A DNA stretch of 64,000 nt, taken from positions 4,454,056-4,518,055 of the forward strand of contig JAEVLN010000006.1 in NCBI GenBank assembly GCA_018350325.1, given 5' to 3'. The translations under genes were made by a program, and so were the position numbers. Positions 10,194 through 21,040 of this stretch are shown here, in pieces. Under the pieces are notes generated by a model, which ran no database searches, was not told the DNA's origin, and worked only from the letters and a program-made list of their open reading frames with translations. Within the stretch, counting starts at the first letter, position 1, and each line of letters begins with the position of its first letter. This DNA comes from Globodera rostochiensis. Taxonomy: Eukaryota > Nematoda > Chromadorea > Rhabditida > Heteroderidae.

Positions 10194-10732
10194 ACCCAAC
10201 TCGCTACCTGCCAACTCGTTAGTACCCAACTCGCTACCATTTTTCAAGCTTTTTTGCTCATAACTTTTTCAAAGTCAACTAAATCAAAGTGGTCGCCAAA
10301 AGTAAAGCGACAAAAAATTTTTTTGTTTAAAGAAACATTATGAGTGCACTTGGATATGGGGTCAAACAATGTTTTGACGTGAGGTGTCTGACACTATTGC
10401 TCGACATCATTTTAAAGCCCAAAAAAAATGCTACAAAAAAGCCCTGAACACTTTGTCTCACAATGCTTCTTTAGTTTGCTATAGCGCGTTAAACAACAAA
10501 AATTTTTTTGTCGCTTTACTTTTGGCGACAACTATATGACTTTAAAAATCTTTTTTTTTCAAAAAAGGGAGGCCACAAAACACAGTATTACCCGCTTAGC
10601 TTTTACCTATTGATAGCTTCTACTAATTGTACGCTGATATCAAAAATCTTTGATTTAGTTGACTTTGAAAAAAGTTATGAGCAAAAAAGCTTAAAAAATG
10701 GGTAACGAGTTGGCAGGTAGCGAGCGAGTCGG
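10194..10732. mobile_element. Long foldback element, about 540 bp
   Basis: The left arm runs from ACCCAACTCGCTACC through AAGCTTTTTTGCTCATAAC, AAAGTCAACTAAATCAAAG and GGCGACC-like words. The right arm repeats these in reverse complement and ends GGTAGCGAGCGAGT. The centre (about 10330-10500) is unique. A structurally similar element lies at 28952-29290. Confidence 0.7.
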
Positions 10733-10824
10733 GGTTCGTCCATTTTTATATGTATTAAAATTACATTTTTTCAGTATTACTTATTGAAAACAATAAAAAT
10801 CATTTGGATTTGCAACGGCAAAAA

Positions 10825-11602
10825 ATGTCTGACAATCCGAAGAATGCGGAGAAACAATTGAAAGCAATGTGAGTTCTGCTTTATTTCTACAAGATCAGTG
10901 GAATCGCTCCGCCCTCACCGAAATGAAAGTCTTTTTTTTGTCATTAGCGAAAGAAAAAAATTTTGAAATTTTCGATTGTTTTCACGTCCTTCCCGCTTTC
11001 GAGAAAATTGCTAATTTTGAGCAATTTTAACAAAACTGGAAATTGTTTATTTGCGGCACCAATTCATCTCATTTAATTCCGGATTTTCAGTTTCATTTGT
11101 GACGACGTTTTGTTTGAAGTTTTCAAATTCTGTGGCCCTTTTGTGCTTGGACTGAAAGTTGCGCTAATCAGCGATCGATTTGATTTTTTGGTGGACGCGC
11201 ATTTCAAATTGAAGGAATGGACGTTGGGTCAATTGGAAGTCCGTCGCGCAACTGCGGGAAATGGCGCTGAAATTGTCAAACGCTTTAATCGACGACCAAA
11301 CCCGCAGTTGGGAGATCATTTGGCACCGGATTTGGCCTTTGGTCAAGGACAACATTTGCGGACTGGACTTGTATACCTTCCAACTCGACGGTTGGCGCCA
11401 ATTCTCTCCGACAGTTCTCAACGATTGCCCAAAACTCCGTTTGATCCATTGTGATACAATTTTTCCCGCATTCCCGGCTAATGACAGTGCCGGCGCTTCT
11501 TCTGAACAAGCTTTGGCTAAATGGTTGTGCACGCCCCGCGGGGATGGCATTCCGAAGGCCTTGGAAATCTATAATTTTGATTCGGAAAGAATCTGCCTTT
11601 GA
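10825..11602 (+). pseudogene. F-box-like protein of the cyst-nematode expanded family, truncated
   Basis: F-box proteins recruit substrates to SCF ubiquitin ligases. Exon 1 is 10825-10868 (starts MSDNPKNAEKQLKA). Exon 2 begins at 11091 after TTTTCAG and reads [20 protein letters not shown], then [20 protein letters not shown], which I recall as typical of a family annotated as F-box-like in Globodera. Around 11275-11290 the frame changes: the frame containing [18 protein letters not shown] and DCPKLRLI continues to a stop at 11600-11602. The family middle segment is missing, consistent with an internal deletion that also shifted the frame. The C-terminal half is absent. An unannotated intron is less likely because the shift falls inside compact coding sequence without clear splice sites. 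Confidence 0.68.
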
Positions 11603-11642
11603 ATTTTGTGCAGAAGTGACAAAAAGCTTACCTATATTTTGG

Positions 11643-12320
11643 TTGATCGAACCAAAAAGGCGTTAATTGCGATACGATCACGCGATCGCGATCATTTTAA
11701 AATCCAACAAAACATTTTTTTAACTGTTTCAAGTTTTTGTTGTAATATTGATGAAGCCGATTCATTTGAGCGACACACCCAACTCTACCCCGTGTTTGTT
11801 TTTCTCAAAATAATTGACAATTCAACAACAAATTGATTGATAAAATGCTTTGATCGACAAAGAAATAACTCAAAAAACGAGATAAACGACTGAAATCGTC
11901 AGCAGCAAAATCCCACAAATCCCCTCGCTTTTCACTTTCTAAATGCCATCGTCGGCAATGTTGAATTTGAAAATGGGGCCAAAATTGCTATAATAATGGT
12001 GCCAGGTTCATGTAGAGTAACACACGGAGACAAATCGGCCGCAAAATCGACAAACAAGCCGGTAGTTTCTGCAAAAATAATGACGCAAATTAATTCGTTA
12101 ATTCAAATCATTTTTTTGTTTCTTTCTCTCACCCAAACGGCGTCCATTTTTTGTGTAAATTATTTGGCGAGTTGCCAAATTGACGCCGCAGCCGACGACG
12201 TCGCCTTTGGCAAATTTGGCCTTTCCTTCGCTGTTGGCGCGACGAGCAAACAATTGGCGCCAAGCATTTTGACCCGAAAAAGTGCCATTGTCCGAAAAAG
12301 TGCCGTTCACGGACCAATGG
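11643..12320 (-). repeat. Arm B of the inverted segmental duplication
   Basis: Reverse complement of 6336-6998, including SPRY exons, the intron between them and the 3' flank with the GATCGCG-rich tail. Confidence 0.8.
11939..12320 (-). pseudogene. SPRY-domain fragment 3 (3' half only, frameshifted)
   Basis: On the minus strand an exon from about 12320 to 12133 encodes [25 protein letters not shown] and [10 protein letters not shown], and is followed by a normal donor. The last exon, 12068 to 11939, matches that of SPRY copy 2 but is one base shorter (130 versus 131 nt). The missing base falls in the stretch encoding IIIANFGP and shifts the frame before the C-terminus. No 5' exons are present; the fragment abuts the end of the zinc-finger pseudogene. 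Confidence 0.75.
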
Positions 12321-12473
12321 CAGGAACTCGCTGAGCCAGTCGCGCAACTCCGGTTGCTTTTCCGCGCTGCTGTTTGTATTCATTCATTGTTGTCCTCATC
12401 ATCATTATGGTCGTTGTCGATCTCCAGTGGTACGTCAGCCATGCGCAGAAGACCGAACAACTCCGCTTCGTAC

Positions 12474-13032
12474 TGTCGCAAACCCCGGTGGTGATGGTTG
12501 CAACGGTGGTGGGGGGCGACGCGATTTCGAGTTGATTGGGTCGGCGGACAAGACTCCGGGGCAGGAGTCTTTAGGATGAGTCGACTCGGAAGTGATGAGT
12601 CGACCCGTGTGACCAAGGCTGAGACTGTCCAAGTCTCAGGAGACGCTGATTGGTGATCCGCCGACTGAGCCAAGTTGAGGGGGGAAATCAATAGTGCCAA
12701 ATATTTATTTCCAATGAACCTCAAACTTGGGTAATTAAACCTCACCCTGATTACAAGGTGAAAAATGGGGGATGTGAAGAGGAGATAGTCGACTGTGAAA
12801 ACAGTCGACTGAGAAGAGTCGAATGATGGGGAACGAGTTGGTCGAATGAGCGGGTATTTTGGGGGAATAGATTTGAACGGAGGAATTAGAACCAGCCGGG
12901 GGATAAAATGATGGAATGAAATGAGAAATGAAATGGGGAAAGTGGTGGGAGAGCTTGGCCGGGGGGTGGGAAGGGGCGTGGCCTGATCCGCTCTCCCCGA
13001 AATGGGGGATCGATCGTCGCGGTTCCGCGACA
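12474..13032 (-). mobile_element. Solo LTR of a BEL/Pao-type element, 559 bp
   Basis: Terminates TGTCGC...GCGACA exactly like the LTRs of the full element at 47515-60574, and is flanked by a perfect 5-bp duplication CGTAC (12469-12473 and 13033-13037). It shares the motif TTTAATTACCCAAGTTTGAG with the full element's LTR but is otherwise shorter and diverged, so it is a related family. It interrupts the last exon of the zinc-finger gene. An apparent 229-codon minus frame here is mostly LTR. Confidence 0.85.
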
Positions 13033-13759
13033 CGTACAGCTCGTCCTGCAGAATGAGGAGAGTTTCCATAAGAAAAACTTAAAAACGAGAACTCACCTCA
13101 CCAACTTCCTTGCTGTCCTGCTCGATCTTGTCGCCGCCCTAACCAACCTCGCCCATCCTGTTGAGCATCATCTGCTCCTCCAGCCTCTTCTGTTGTCCGT
13201 TGTTCATGTTCAGCAACAAAACTTGCGCGCCCGAACATGTTGCATGCACGGCGGCAATGTGTTCTGCAACACCTTAAAAAGTGATTTTTAAATACAATAT
13301 AATTTTTTTTGAATTTACGTTTACTTGCACGCTAACAGAACAGAACGCGCACTGCGCGCAGCCAAACTGTTGCAGCGGCGGCGACGATAATGAAGACGAC
13401 GACGGACTGAACGTGCTGCCTATTTGTGTAGAATTTTTCGTTGTACTGACCCAAATGCTCCATGTGCCACTGCAGCCATTTGTGCTCCCGTTCTTCGGCA
13501 CCCGTACGCGGCAGGGCCAACTTGCGCTTGTTCGGCAGTGCATGTGCAACAATGTGATGCTGCAAATTCTTCGTGTCAAGCACCTGCTCACAAATGTTGC
13601 AGACGTGCAACAGTCCGGGTTTGCTGTCCAATAGCGGGCGCTTGCCACGCTTGTGCACACCTGTGAGCGGAGCAAGTTGGTTTACCATTAGGGAGTTAAT
13701 TTGTGTTATTTAAATGTTCCAACCAGAATGTTAACAGGGTGACCATCTAATCTGCATTA

Positions 13760-14100
13760 GCAGGGTTTTGCAGCTAAATTCCTGCGTTTTCACTTTGGCC
13801 TTTTTTCCGAATTCTGCTTCACTTCTGGGGCAGAGGGTCAGCGGTGCTGATAGGCGCCGCCGAGAAAATTTTGACTCGATTTGTTAAGAAATTTGCAACC
13901 AAAATTTTTAAAATCCGAAATTTATGAATTGGCCACAGTTCCCTTAATTAAGAAAGGCCAAGTAGCGGCCCGCTTTTCATCCATAGCGTAGTCTAGAATG
14001 ATTGGGTTTTCGCTCTTTGTCCATTTATTGCAGAAATTAGGGGTTTCAGAATGATCAGAAATCTGTTTTCGATATGATTCGCTGACTGTAAAGAGCCATC
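13760..14100. other. Intron/repeat DNA in the zinc-finger locus
   Basis: Non-coding. Contains a copy of the dispersed GC-rich hairpin near 13846 and, just before it at 13737, a CAGGGTGACC start resembling the right end of the MITE at 29872-30138. Confidence 0.45.
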
Positions 14101-14428
14101 AATCATCAGAGGGGAAAATGCACCCATACCAGGAACAGATTTAGTTAATTTAAATTCGAAAAAACGGAAGATGGTAATGCAGCCTAGCTCGGTAGGGAGT
14201 TGGCTGTTCCAATAAGCATTCCGGGCACGTGTGCAGTCTGCTCACATCGGTTCGTTGCGCATCCGTTTTAGCCTCGTCCTCAGCGCCGTTGTGTTCAGCC
14301 AACAGATTTTGAAGATTACTGCATTGTTCCTCGTTTTTGGTTGGTTTTTGCTGTGCCACATGTGCCCATATGTGGTACATGAACATCACATTGTTCTTCA
14401 GCCGTTTGTTGCAGCTTTGGAAGGTACA

Positions 14429-15490
14429 CTAAGTTTAGGGGAGTTTTATATACTTAGATTTAAGGAAAACAATACGAGTAAAATATTTCTGTACATTTTC
14501 GGTTTTGCTGATAAATAAGCGGCTGGAGAGTGACCAAATTTCTGAGCCGTATTCAGACAAGGGACTGATGTAAATCTAATGCTTAGGACAAATGGGTGGG
14601 CTTGAAGTTTAGTACTCGTGTTAGTTGGTATGATTGGAAGAACAATAATGGAAATGTGTTGGTGAATAAGGAGCTTATTGTCGATATGAATTCCTGATCA
14701 TCAGTGGTGGATTCTTGTGGGTAGTGGTAGACAATGTTGTTGGTTGGATTTCCTCTGTTGTAAACATGAACCTTTCTATTATTCCTCCCCTGTTACCCCA
14801 GGGGCCTATTTCAATTGTTATCTCCGATATGATCCTATATATGTCATATTTGTGTTTCAATTCTGTCGTATTGACTAGGATATGATATCATAGGCAGGAT
14901 TACATACGACGGCTACTTGTTACACGGCATCATACGCAAAAATCATATGTGCTGTTTCAATTACAATCTGAGTCGCTGCCACGACGACGAGTGTAGAAAT
15001 TTCGTGTTTTAGTACAATCGTAACAATTTCTTTTATTACAAGAAGACATATAAGGAAACCCCTTGTTACCGAAACAAAAGCCCATCCCAAGAATTTCGGG
15101 TAGAGAAATTCGGACGGAACGATAAAATAAAGGTGCCGCCTATTATCGTAAAGAGCATCGCCACGCATCTGGTCAAATGACCCAGACGGAGTAAACCAAA
15201 CAATCGAGAAACAAATTTAGCCTCCGAGATGTTAAGGTTCATGTAAAAGTTAGAAATTGAGGGCAGTACCGCAGCCAGGACCGCCCATTTGGACCAAATA
15301 AAAGGGTTTGAGCAGGCCGCTGGCCCAGGCACGTTGCCGGCGCGGCAAATGGGGTGATCGTGGAGGATGCGGTGGTAGCTTTCGACGTGGGAACCATGGC
15401 GGCGGTCGTGTGATTATGGGAAAGGGCCCATGGATCTTCGCCAACGAGCGGGTCCATCGCGTTACGGACGCTGAGAGACATATCGGGGAG
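14429..15490. other. No gene confidently recognised
   Basis: Should include upstream parts of the zinc-finger locus. Minus-strand frames at 14920-15168 and 15066-15332 contain hydrophobic stretches (CVAMLFTIIGGTFILSF; GFLICLLVIKEIV) but overlap in different frames and match no family I recognise. They could be a decayed membrane-protein gene or chance. Confidence 0.3.
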
Positions 15491-15499
15491 GGTGGCCGG

Positions 15500-16032
15500 A
15501 AAAGGCGACACCGGAAAATGTGACACAGAAAATGCGACACCAAGGTGGAAAATGCATGCATCAGAAAATGCGACACTAGACCGAAACGCATCGGCACCCG
15601 CGCGTTCACGAATCGGCAAGTTTGCCGGTGGCTAATAATGGTTCTATTAGAAAAGGGCGGGCCAAATGCAACTGCGCCAGCAAGTGACAAATGAAAACCC
15701 CATCACAACACGTCAAGCAGAGACGGAGGGCGGGGTCCACTATTTTTGCCAAAGTCTAAGCCTAGGTTGGCTTAGGGCCAAATCGTTTACACAAAAAATG
15801 GACAACGTTTGGGTGAGAAAAAAAAAGAATTAAAATTAAGGGCATTTAACCCAGGGTGACTTATGCCTAAGCCTAATTAACCCCTAAGTCTCTAACTTTA
15901 CCCGAGTTATTCTATCCGGCTTTGGTGTTACTAAAAGATCGGGTTTTCCTTAGTTTTCAAAAATTTCAACAAATCCAAAAATTTTCTTCCAAATTAGTGT
16001 CGCATTTTCTGGTGTCGCATTTTCCGGGCGCC
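15500..16032. repeat. Inverted GAAAATGCGACAC motifs enclosing a SPRY exon scrap
   Basis: The left side (15500-15580) has four GAAAATG(C/T)GACAC-like words; the right side (15993-16032) has two in reverse complement (GTGTCGCATTTTC). Between them, 15777-15812 encodes [12 protein letters not shown] followed by a GTGAG donor, a SPRY exon end. The flanks of this scrap carry CCTAAGCC words related to 7277-7330. Confidence 0.5.
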
Positions 16033-16940
16033 ATCGGGCAGACGATATGGCATGCAGACTTTCTCGAAGGCCGAGAGGAATGCTTGATCCGCAACTCAAT
16101 TATTTTCCAATTATCTTTGTTGTGATTATAAGTAAAAGTGAGACCCAAGATTTTGCTCTCACCGTGAGAACACAGACACAAAGGAATTATATGCCGCACC
16201 CACCCTTTAATAGGAATGCCGTGAGCTCTCAAACGCGAGGAATAATAATGCCGTCTTTGGGGATTAGCTTGACTTTTCGGTGACTTTGATTTGCACACCT
16301 ACTTCCACCCTTGAATTCTTCCATAGACAATTTATACTAAGACCAAGCCCAAGCCCAATTTCCTAGCCAAAATTGCTTAAGCACCTGAAATTGTCCAGTA
16401 AATTTCTCCTCAATGATGCCAAATCCTGCTTGTACTCGTTTGTTGCTTGCTTCAATGTAGGAATTGCAGAATCTAAGAATAGTACATAAATTAAAAATTT
16501 CATTATTTGTTTTTCAGTTACCCCGACATCACCCCGATGTGGGCGTTGCTTGGTTTATGTGTGTCATACTGTGGTGACATGTCAATTCGTGCTCTCTTAT
16601 TTGTATGCTTAAAAATTTGCGGATACATATTCTTAAAAAGTTAATTATTTTCGAAGATTGCATTATTAAGGTATTAGAATTTCAAAACAATGAATAAAAA
16701 TATTCCCGGAAAAGCAAGATTTTAGTCTTGAATTTAAATATTTAACAAATTATCTAAGCAAACGCTTTAGCAAGGAATATTCCAGTAATAACCAATTCAA
16801 AATTACAACAAGAAAAAAGATAAAAATTGTAAAATCTAAAACAATAAAATATACACGGCGTCTTGATTTAAAACACAATATATAAAGCTCAACAAATTTG
16901 TAAAGAATTATGAGATTGCGATCAAAATATGCGCATATAT
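16033..16940. other. No gene recognised
   Basis: Mixed-composition then AT-rich sequence without a supported coding frame. Confidence 0.4.
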
Positions 16941-16944
16941 ACTC

Positions 16945-18786
16945 CGATTTCCGAAGTTCCGACTTCCGAGTTCCGACATTTTTTGAGCTCGGAATTCCGA
17001 GTTCCACCTTCCGAAAATTTTTGACAATGCGGAATTCCGAGTTCCGACGTCCGAAATTTTAAGGAAAAAATCGGAACTTTTTTCGGAAGTGTTACCCAAA
17101 ATTTTTGCAAAACAAAATGACAATTTGTATCAATTTTCTTAACAATTCAAAAAAATTTCTCCATTCAAATAGTAAAATTAAAAGAGTTGTTTTTTTTGTT
17201 ACATAACACTTATTACAACCGTTTCTGTCAGTATTTTGCTTTGAAATGACACAGAAAACTTTTGACGCGACTAGTTGGTGGAGGTATTTTGCCAAAAAGG
17301 AGCATCCTGATAAGTTCAGGGAGAAAATTGAGGCGAAGCAAAAGAAAGAAGAAGCAGAGAAAACGCGAAAAAGAGCGAGGGAGCAACAGCCCAGTTTACT
17401 TCAACATGGGTTTTCATCATCATGTCCAACTGACCAGCCATCATCCAACAAACGGCGAGCAGACTCGCCAACTCGAATTACGCGATTTTTAGTGAGTTTT
17501 CAAAGAATGTAAGATACAAGCAATATAAACATTTACAATTTCAGAAAATTGGGCCACTGGAAGCGAAAATGAACAAAATCTAGAGAGGAAAATTGGCGAA
17601 TTTATTGCACTGGATTGTCAACCCTTTTCAGTAGTTGAGGACGAAGGTTTTTTACGACTTTTGAGTTTTATTGCTTCTGGTTTCAGGATAAAGTAAGCCA
17701 AAGTAAGTGCAAAGATAGCACCAAATTATAAATCTTCGATCCCGCAACCACTACGTAAGGAACGTCATACCAGATTTGTACCAAAAATTGTTTTCCAAAG
17801 TGAAAGCCAACCTTGACAAATCAAAATACCTTTCTTTTACAATAGACGGGTGGACTTCCAGAAACGAAACTCATTCATTAGTTTCTTTGACCGTACATTT
17901 TATTGATGAGGAGTTCCAGCCCAAATATTACATTTTGGAGGCGAGACCAATTGATGGAAAACATACAGCTGAAAATTACGTTAAAATTTTGCGGGTAATC
18001 ATTAGTTAATTACAAATTTTAAGATTCAACTGAATTATTCGGAATAGAACACAACAAAATCCACTTGTTTATGCGCGACGCTCAAAGTACAATGCAGGCG
18101 ACTACGAGGCTTTTGAACGTGGACAGTTTTGACTGACTAGCGCACAAAATTCAATTGGTAGTGGCAATTTGCAACGGTTTCAAGTTACGAATGGCCAAAT
18201 CTGGTTGGGAGCAGTGGCGTTGCGTGAATTTGGACTTGCCCGGTTTAAGCCGGAACAAGTTAATTCTCCTTTTTAATCTTGTTAAATTATGAAATTAGAT
18301 GCCTCGGAATCGCAACAATGATCGATCCTCGATATAAAATGAAGTTTTTCGAAGCGTATTTGACGGACAGCCATCGCAAAGTTCTTGAACAAGCCGCAGC
18401 AGAAATGTCACGCCAATCACGGAAAGTTCAGAAAATGCTGAACCGCAAGAGTCTCCCGTTCATTTGGGGGGAATTTTTGCACTTATGGAAGCCCAACAAA
18501 ATGATGGAACAATGAATCCACAATTTATTTTTAAATTAAGATGAAGACATGACGTTCATACAGCCCAATCTGGATTTGAACCGGACTACATCACCAAATT
18601 TGGACCCACTCACACAGTCAATTGTTCAAGTCGCCGAGTACCTTGCCGAGCAGCCTCAGTTAAAGGAGACAATGTTCGTGAACTTATTTTTTTGCAATCG
18701 AATTTGCCAATTGTTGATTTTGATTATTAAATGTTTGATCTATTAAGGGTTTTAATTCGTAAATTGATTTATTCAACTCAGACAAC
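16945..18786 (+). mobile_element. Macro-unit 1: dead hAT transposon body
   Basis: The left edge consists of ATTCCGAGTTCCGAC words shared with the MITE at 10003-10187. Coding remnants on the plus strand are WWRYFAKKEHPDK (from ATG 17246), IGEFIALDCQPFSVVEDEGF (about 17592-17651), LSFTIDGWTSRNETHSLVSL (about 17830), RDAQSTMQATTRLLNVDSFD (about 18073), ATMIDPRYKMKFF (about 18316) and AEYLAEQPQL. These are hallmarks of ZBED-like hAT transposases, cut-and-paste enzymes acting in the nucleus. It is dead: no splice choice joins the first two parts in frame, the expected Cys after VDSFD is a stop (TGA 18134-18136), and BED zinc ligands are not visible. The right end passes directly into the 126-bp satellite. 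Confidence 0.8.
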
Positions 18787-21040
18787 AACCAATTTGACCT
18801 TTGAACGGTGCTTAAAAAATGCATGATTTTGCATTTATTTCTTCAAAATAACATCCCGAGTTCAGAAAATGAAGAGATTTATGAATTTGCTAAAATTAGC
18901 CTCGAGTTATAAACCAATTTGACCTTTGAACGGTGCTTAAAAAATGCATAACTTTGCATTTATTTCTTCAAAATCACATCCCGAATTTCAGAAAATGAAG
19001 AGATTTATGAATTTGCTAAAATTAGCCTCGAGTTATAAACCAATTTGACCTTTGAACGGTGCTTAAAAAATGCATGATTTTGCATTTATTTCTTCAAAAT
19101 AACATCCCGAATTTCAGAAAATGAAGAGATTTATGAATTTGCTAAAATTAGCCTCGAGTTATAAACCAATTTGACCTTTGAACGGTGCTTAAAAAATGCA
19201 TGATTTTGCATTTATTTCTTCAAAATAAGATCCCGAATTTCAGAAAATGAAGAGATTTATGAATTTGCTAAAATTAGCCTCGAGTTATAAACCAATTTGA
19301 CCTTTGAACGGTGCTTAAAAAATGCATGATTTTGCATTTATTTCTTCAAAATAACATCCCGAATTTCAGAAAATGAAGAGATTTATGAATTTGCTAAAAT
19401 TAGCCTCGAGTTATAAACCAATTTGACCTTTGAACGGTGCTTAAAAAATGCATGATTTTGCATTTATTTCTTCAAAATAACATCCCGAATTTCAGAAAAT
19501 GAAGAGATTTATGAATTTGCTAAAATTAGCCTCGAGTTATAAACCAATTTGACCTTTGAACGGTGCTTAAAAAATGCATAACTTTGCATTTATTTCTTCA
19601 AAATCACATCCCGAATTTCAGAAAATGAAGAGATTTATGAATTTGCTAAAATTAGCCTCGAGTTATAAACCAATTTGACCTTTGAACGGTGCTTAAAAAA
19701 TGCATGATTTTGCATTTATTTCTTCAAAATAACATCCCGAATTTCAGAAAATGAAGAGATTTATGAATTTGCTAAAATTAGCCTCGAGTTATAAACCAAT
19801 TTGACCTTTGAACGGTGCTTAAAAAATGCATAACTTTGCATTTATTTCTTCAAAATCACATCCCGAATTTCAGAAAATGAAGAGATTTATGAATTTGCTA
19901 AAATTAGCCTCGAGTTATAAACCAATTTGACCTTTGAACGGTGCTTAAAAAATGCATGATTTTGCATTTATTTCTTCAAAATAACATCCCGAATTTCAGA
20001 AAATGAAGAGATTTATGAATTTGCTAAAATTAGCCTCGAGTTATAAACCAATTTGACCTTTGAACGGTGCTTAAAAAATGCATAACTTTGCATTTATTTC
20101 TTCAAAATCACATCCCGAATTTCAGAAAATGAAGAGATTTATGAATTTGCTAAAATTAGCCTCGAGTTATAAACCAATTTGACCTTTGAACGGTGCTTAA
20201 AAAATGCATGATTTTGCATTTATTTCTTCAAAATAACATCCCGAATTTCAGAAAATGAAGAGATTTATGAATTTGCTAAAATTAGCCTCGAGTTATAAAC
20301 CAATTTGACCTTTGAACGGTGCTTAAAAAATGCATGATTTTGCATTTATTTCTTCAAAATCACATCCCGAATTTCAGAAAATGAAGAGATTTATGAATTT
20401 GCTAAAATTAGCCTCGAGTTATAAACCAATTTGACCTTTGAACGGTGCTTAAAAAATGCATGATTTTGCATTTATTTCTTCAAAATAACATCCCGAATTT
20501 CAGAAAATGAAGAGATTTATGAATTTGCTAAAATTAGCCTCGAGTTATAAACCAATTTGACCTTTGAACGGTGCTTAAAAAATGCATGATTTTGCATTTA
20601 TTTCTTCAAAATAACATCCCGAATTTCAGAAAATGAAGAGATTTATGAATTTGCTAAAATTAGCCTCGAGTTATAAACCAATTTGACCTTTGAACGGTGC
20701 TTAAAAAATGCATGATTTTGCATTTATTTCTTCAAAATCACATCCCGAATTTCAGAAAATGAAGAGATTTATGAATTTGCTAAAATTAGCCTCGAGTTAT
20801 AAACCAATTTGACCTTTGAACGGTGCTTAAAAATGCATGATTTTGCATTTATTTCTTCAAAATAACATCCCGAATTTCAGAAAATGAAGAGATTTATGAA
20901 TTTGCTAAAATTAGCCTCGAGTTATAAATCAATTTGACCTTTGAACGGTGCTTAAAAAATGCATAACTTTGCATTTATTTCTTCAAAATCACATCCCGAA
21001 TTTCAGAAAATGAAGAGATTTATGAATTTGCTAAAATTAG
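18787..21040 (+). repeat. 126-bp satellite array 1, about 18 copies
   Basis: The consensus monomer begins AACCAATTTGACCTTTGAAC and ends AGCCTCGAGTTATA; starts at 18787, 18912, 19038 and so on show a 126-bp period. Two linked variants alternate: GCATGATTTTG with AATAACATCC (A) and GCATAACTTTG with AATCACATCC (B), plus hybrids near 20298 and 20676. The first copy is 125 bp and the last has ATAAATCAATTTG. Confidence 0.97.

Larger units (their letters stand above)
12380..14428 (-). pseudogene. C2H2 zinc-finger gene, broken, with LTR in last exon
   Basis: Pieces in minus-strand order: 14428 to about 14155 (after a TTAG acceptor) encodes a perfect C-x4-C-x12-H-x3-H finger containing NKRLKNNVMFMYH, and CPECLLEQ with histidines. 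13658 to about 13337 has CNICEQVL followed by a QHHIVAH finger end, then FGCAQCAFC in another frame. About 13270 to 13097 encodes AEHIAAVHATC and RLEEQMMLNRMGEV, with an in-frame TAG at 13139-13141. The last exon, 13045-13033 plus 12473-12380 (stop TGA 12380-12382), is split by a solo LTR; without it DELY joins EAELFGLLRMADV in frame. It is likely a nuclear nucleic-acid-binding protein remnant, orthology unknown. The frame changes could partly be assembly indels. Confidence 0.62.

Noticed and set aside
11164..11550. Minus-strand 128-codon frame
   Set aside because: Shadow of the F-box-like pseudogene, whose plus-strand frames contain the recognisable family motifs.
12383..13069. 229-codon minus-strand frame as a gene
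   Set aside because: It is exon sequence of the zinc-finger pseudogene at both ends with a solo LTR in the middle; the LTR part is not conserved coding sequence.
14920..15332. Seven-transmembrane receptor gene
   Set aside because: Only two hydrophobic stretches in different frames, without a start, splice pattern or recognisable motif.
15250..15690. 146-codon minus frame as a gene
   Set aside because: It runs through the repeated TGTCGCATTTTC words and Pro/Arg-rich low-complexity sequence, with two overlapping alternatives and no domain.
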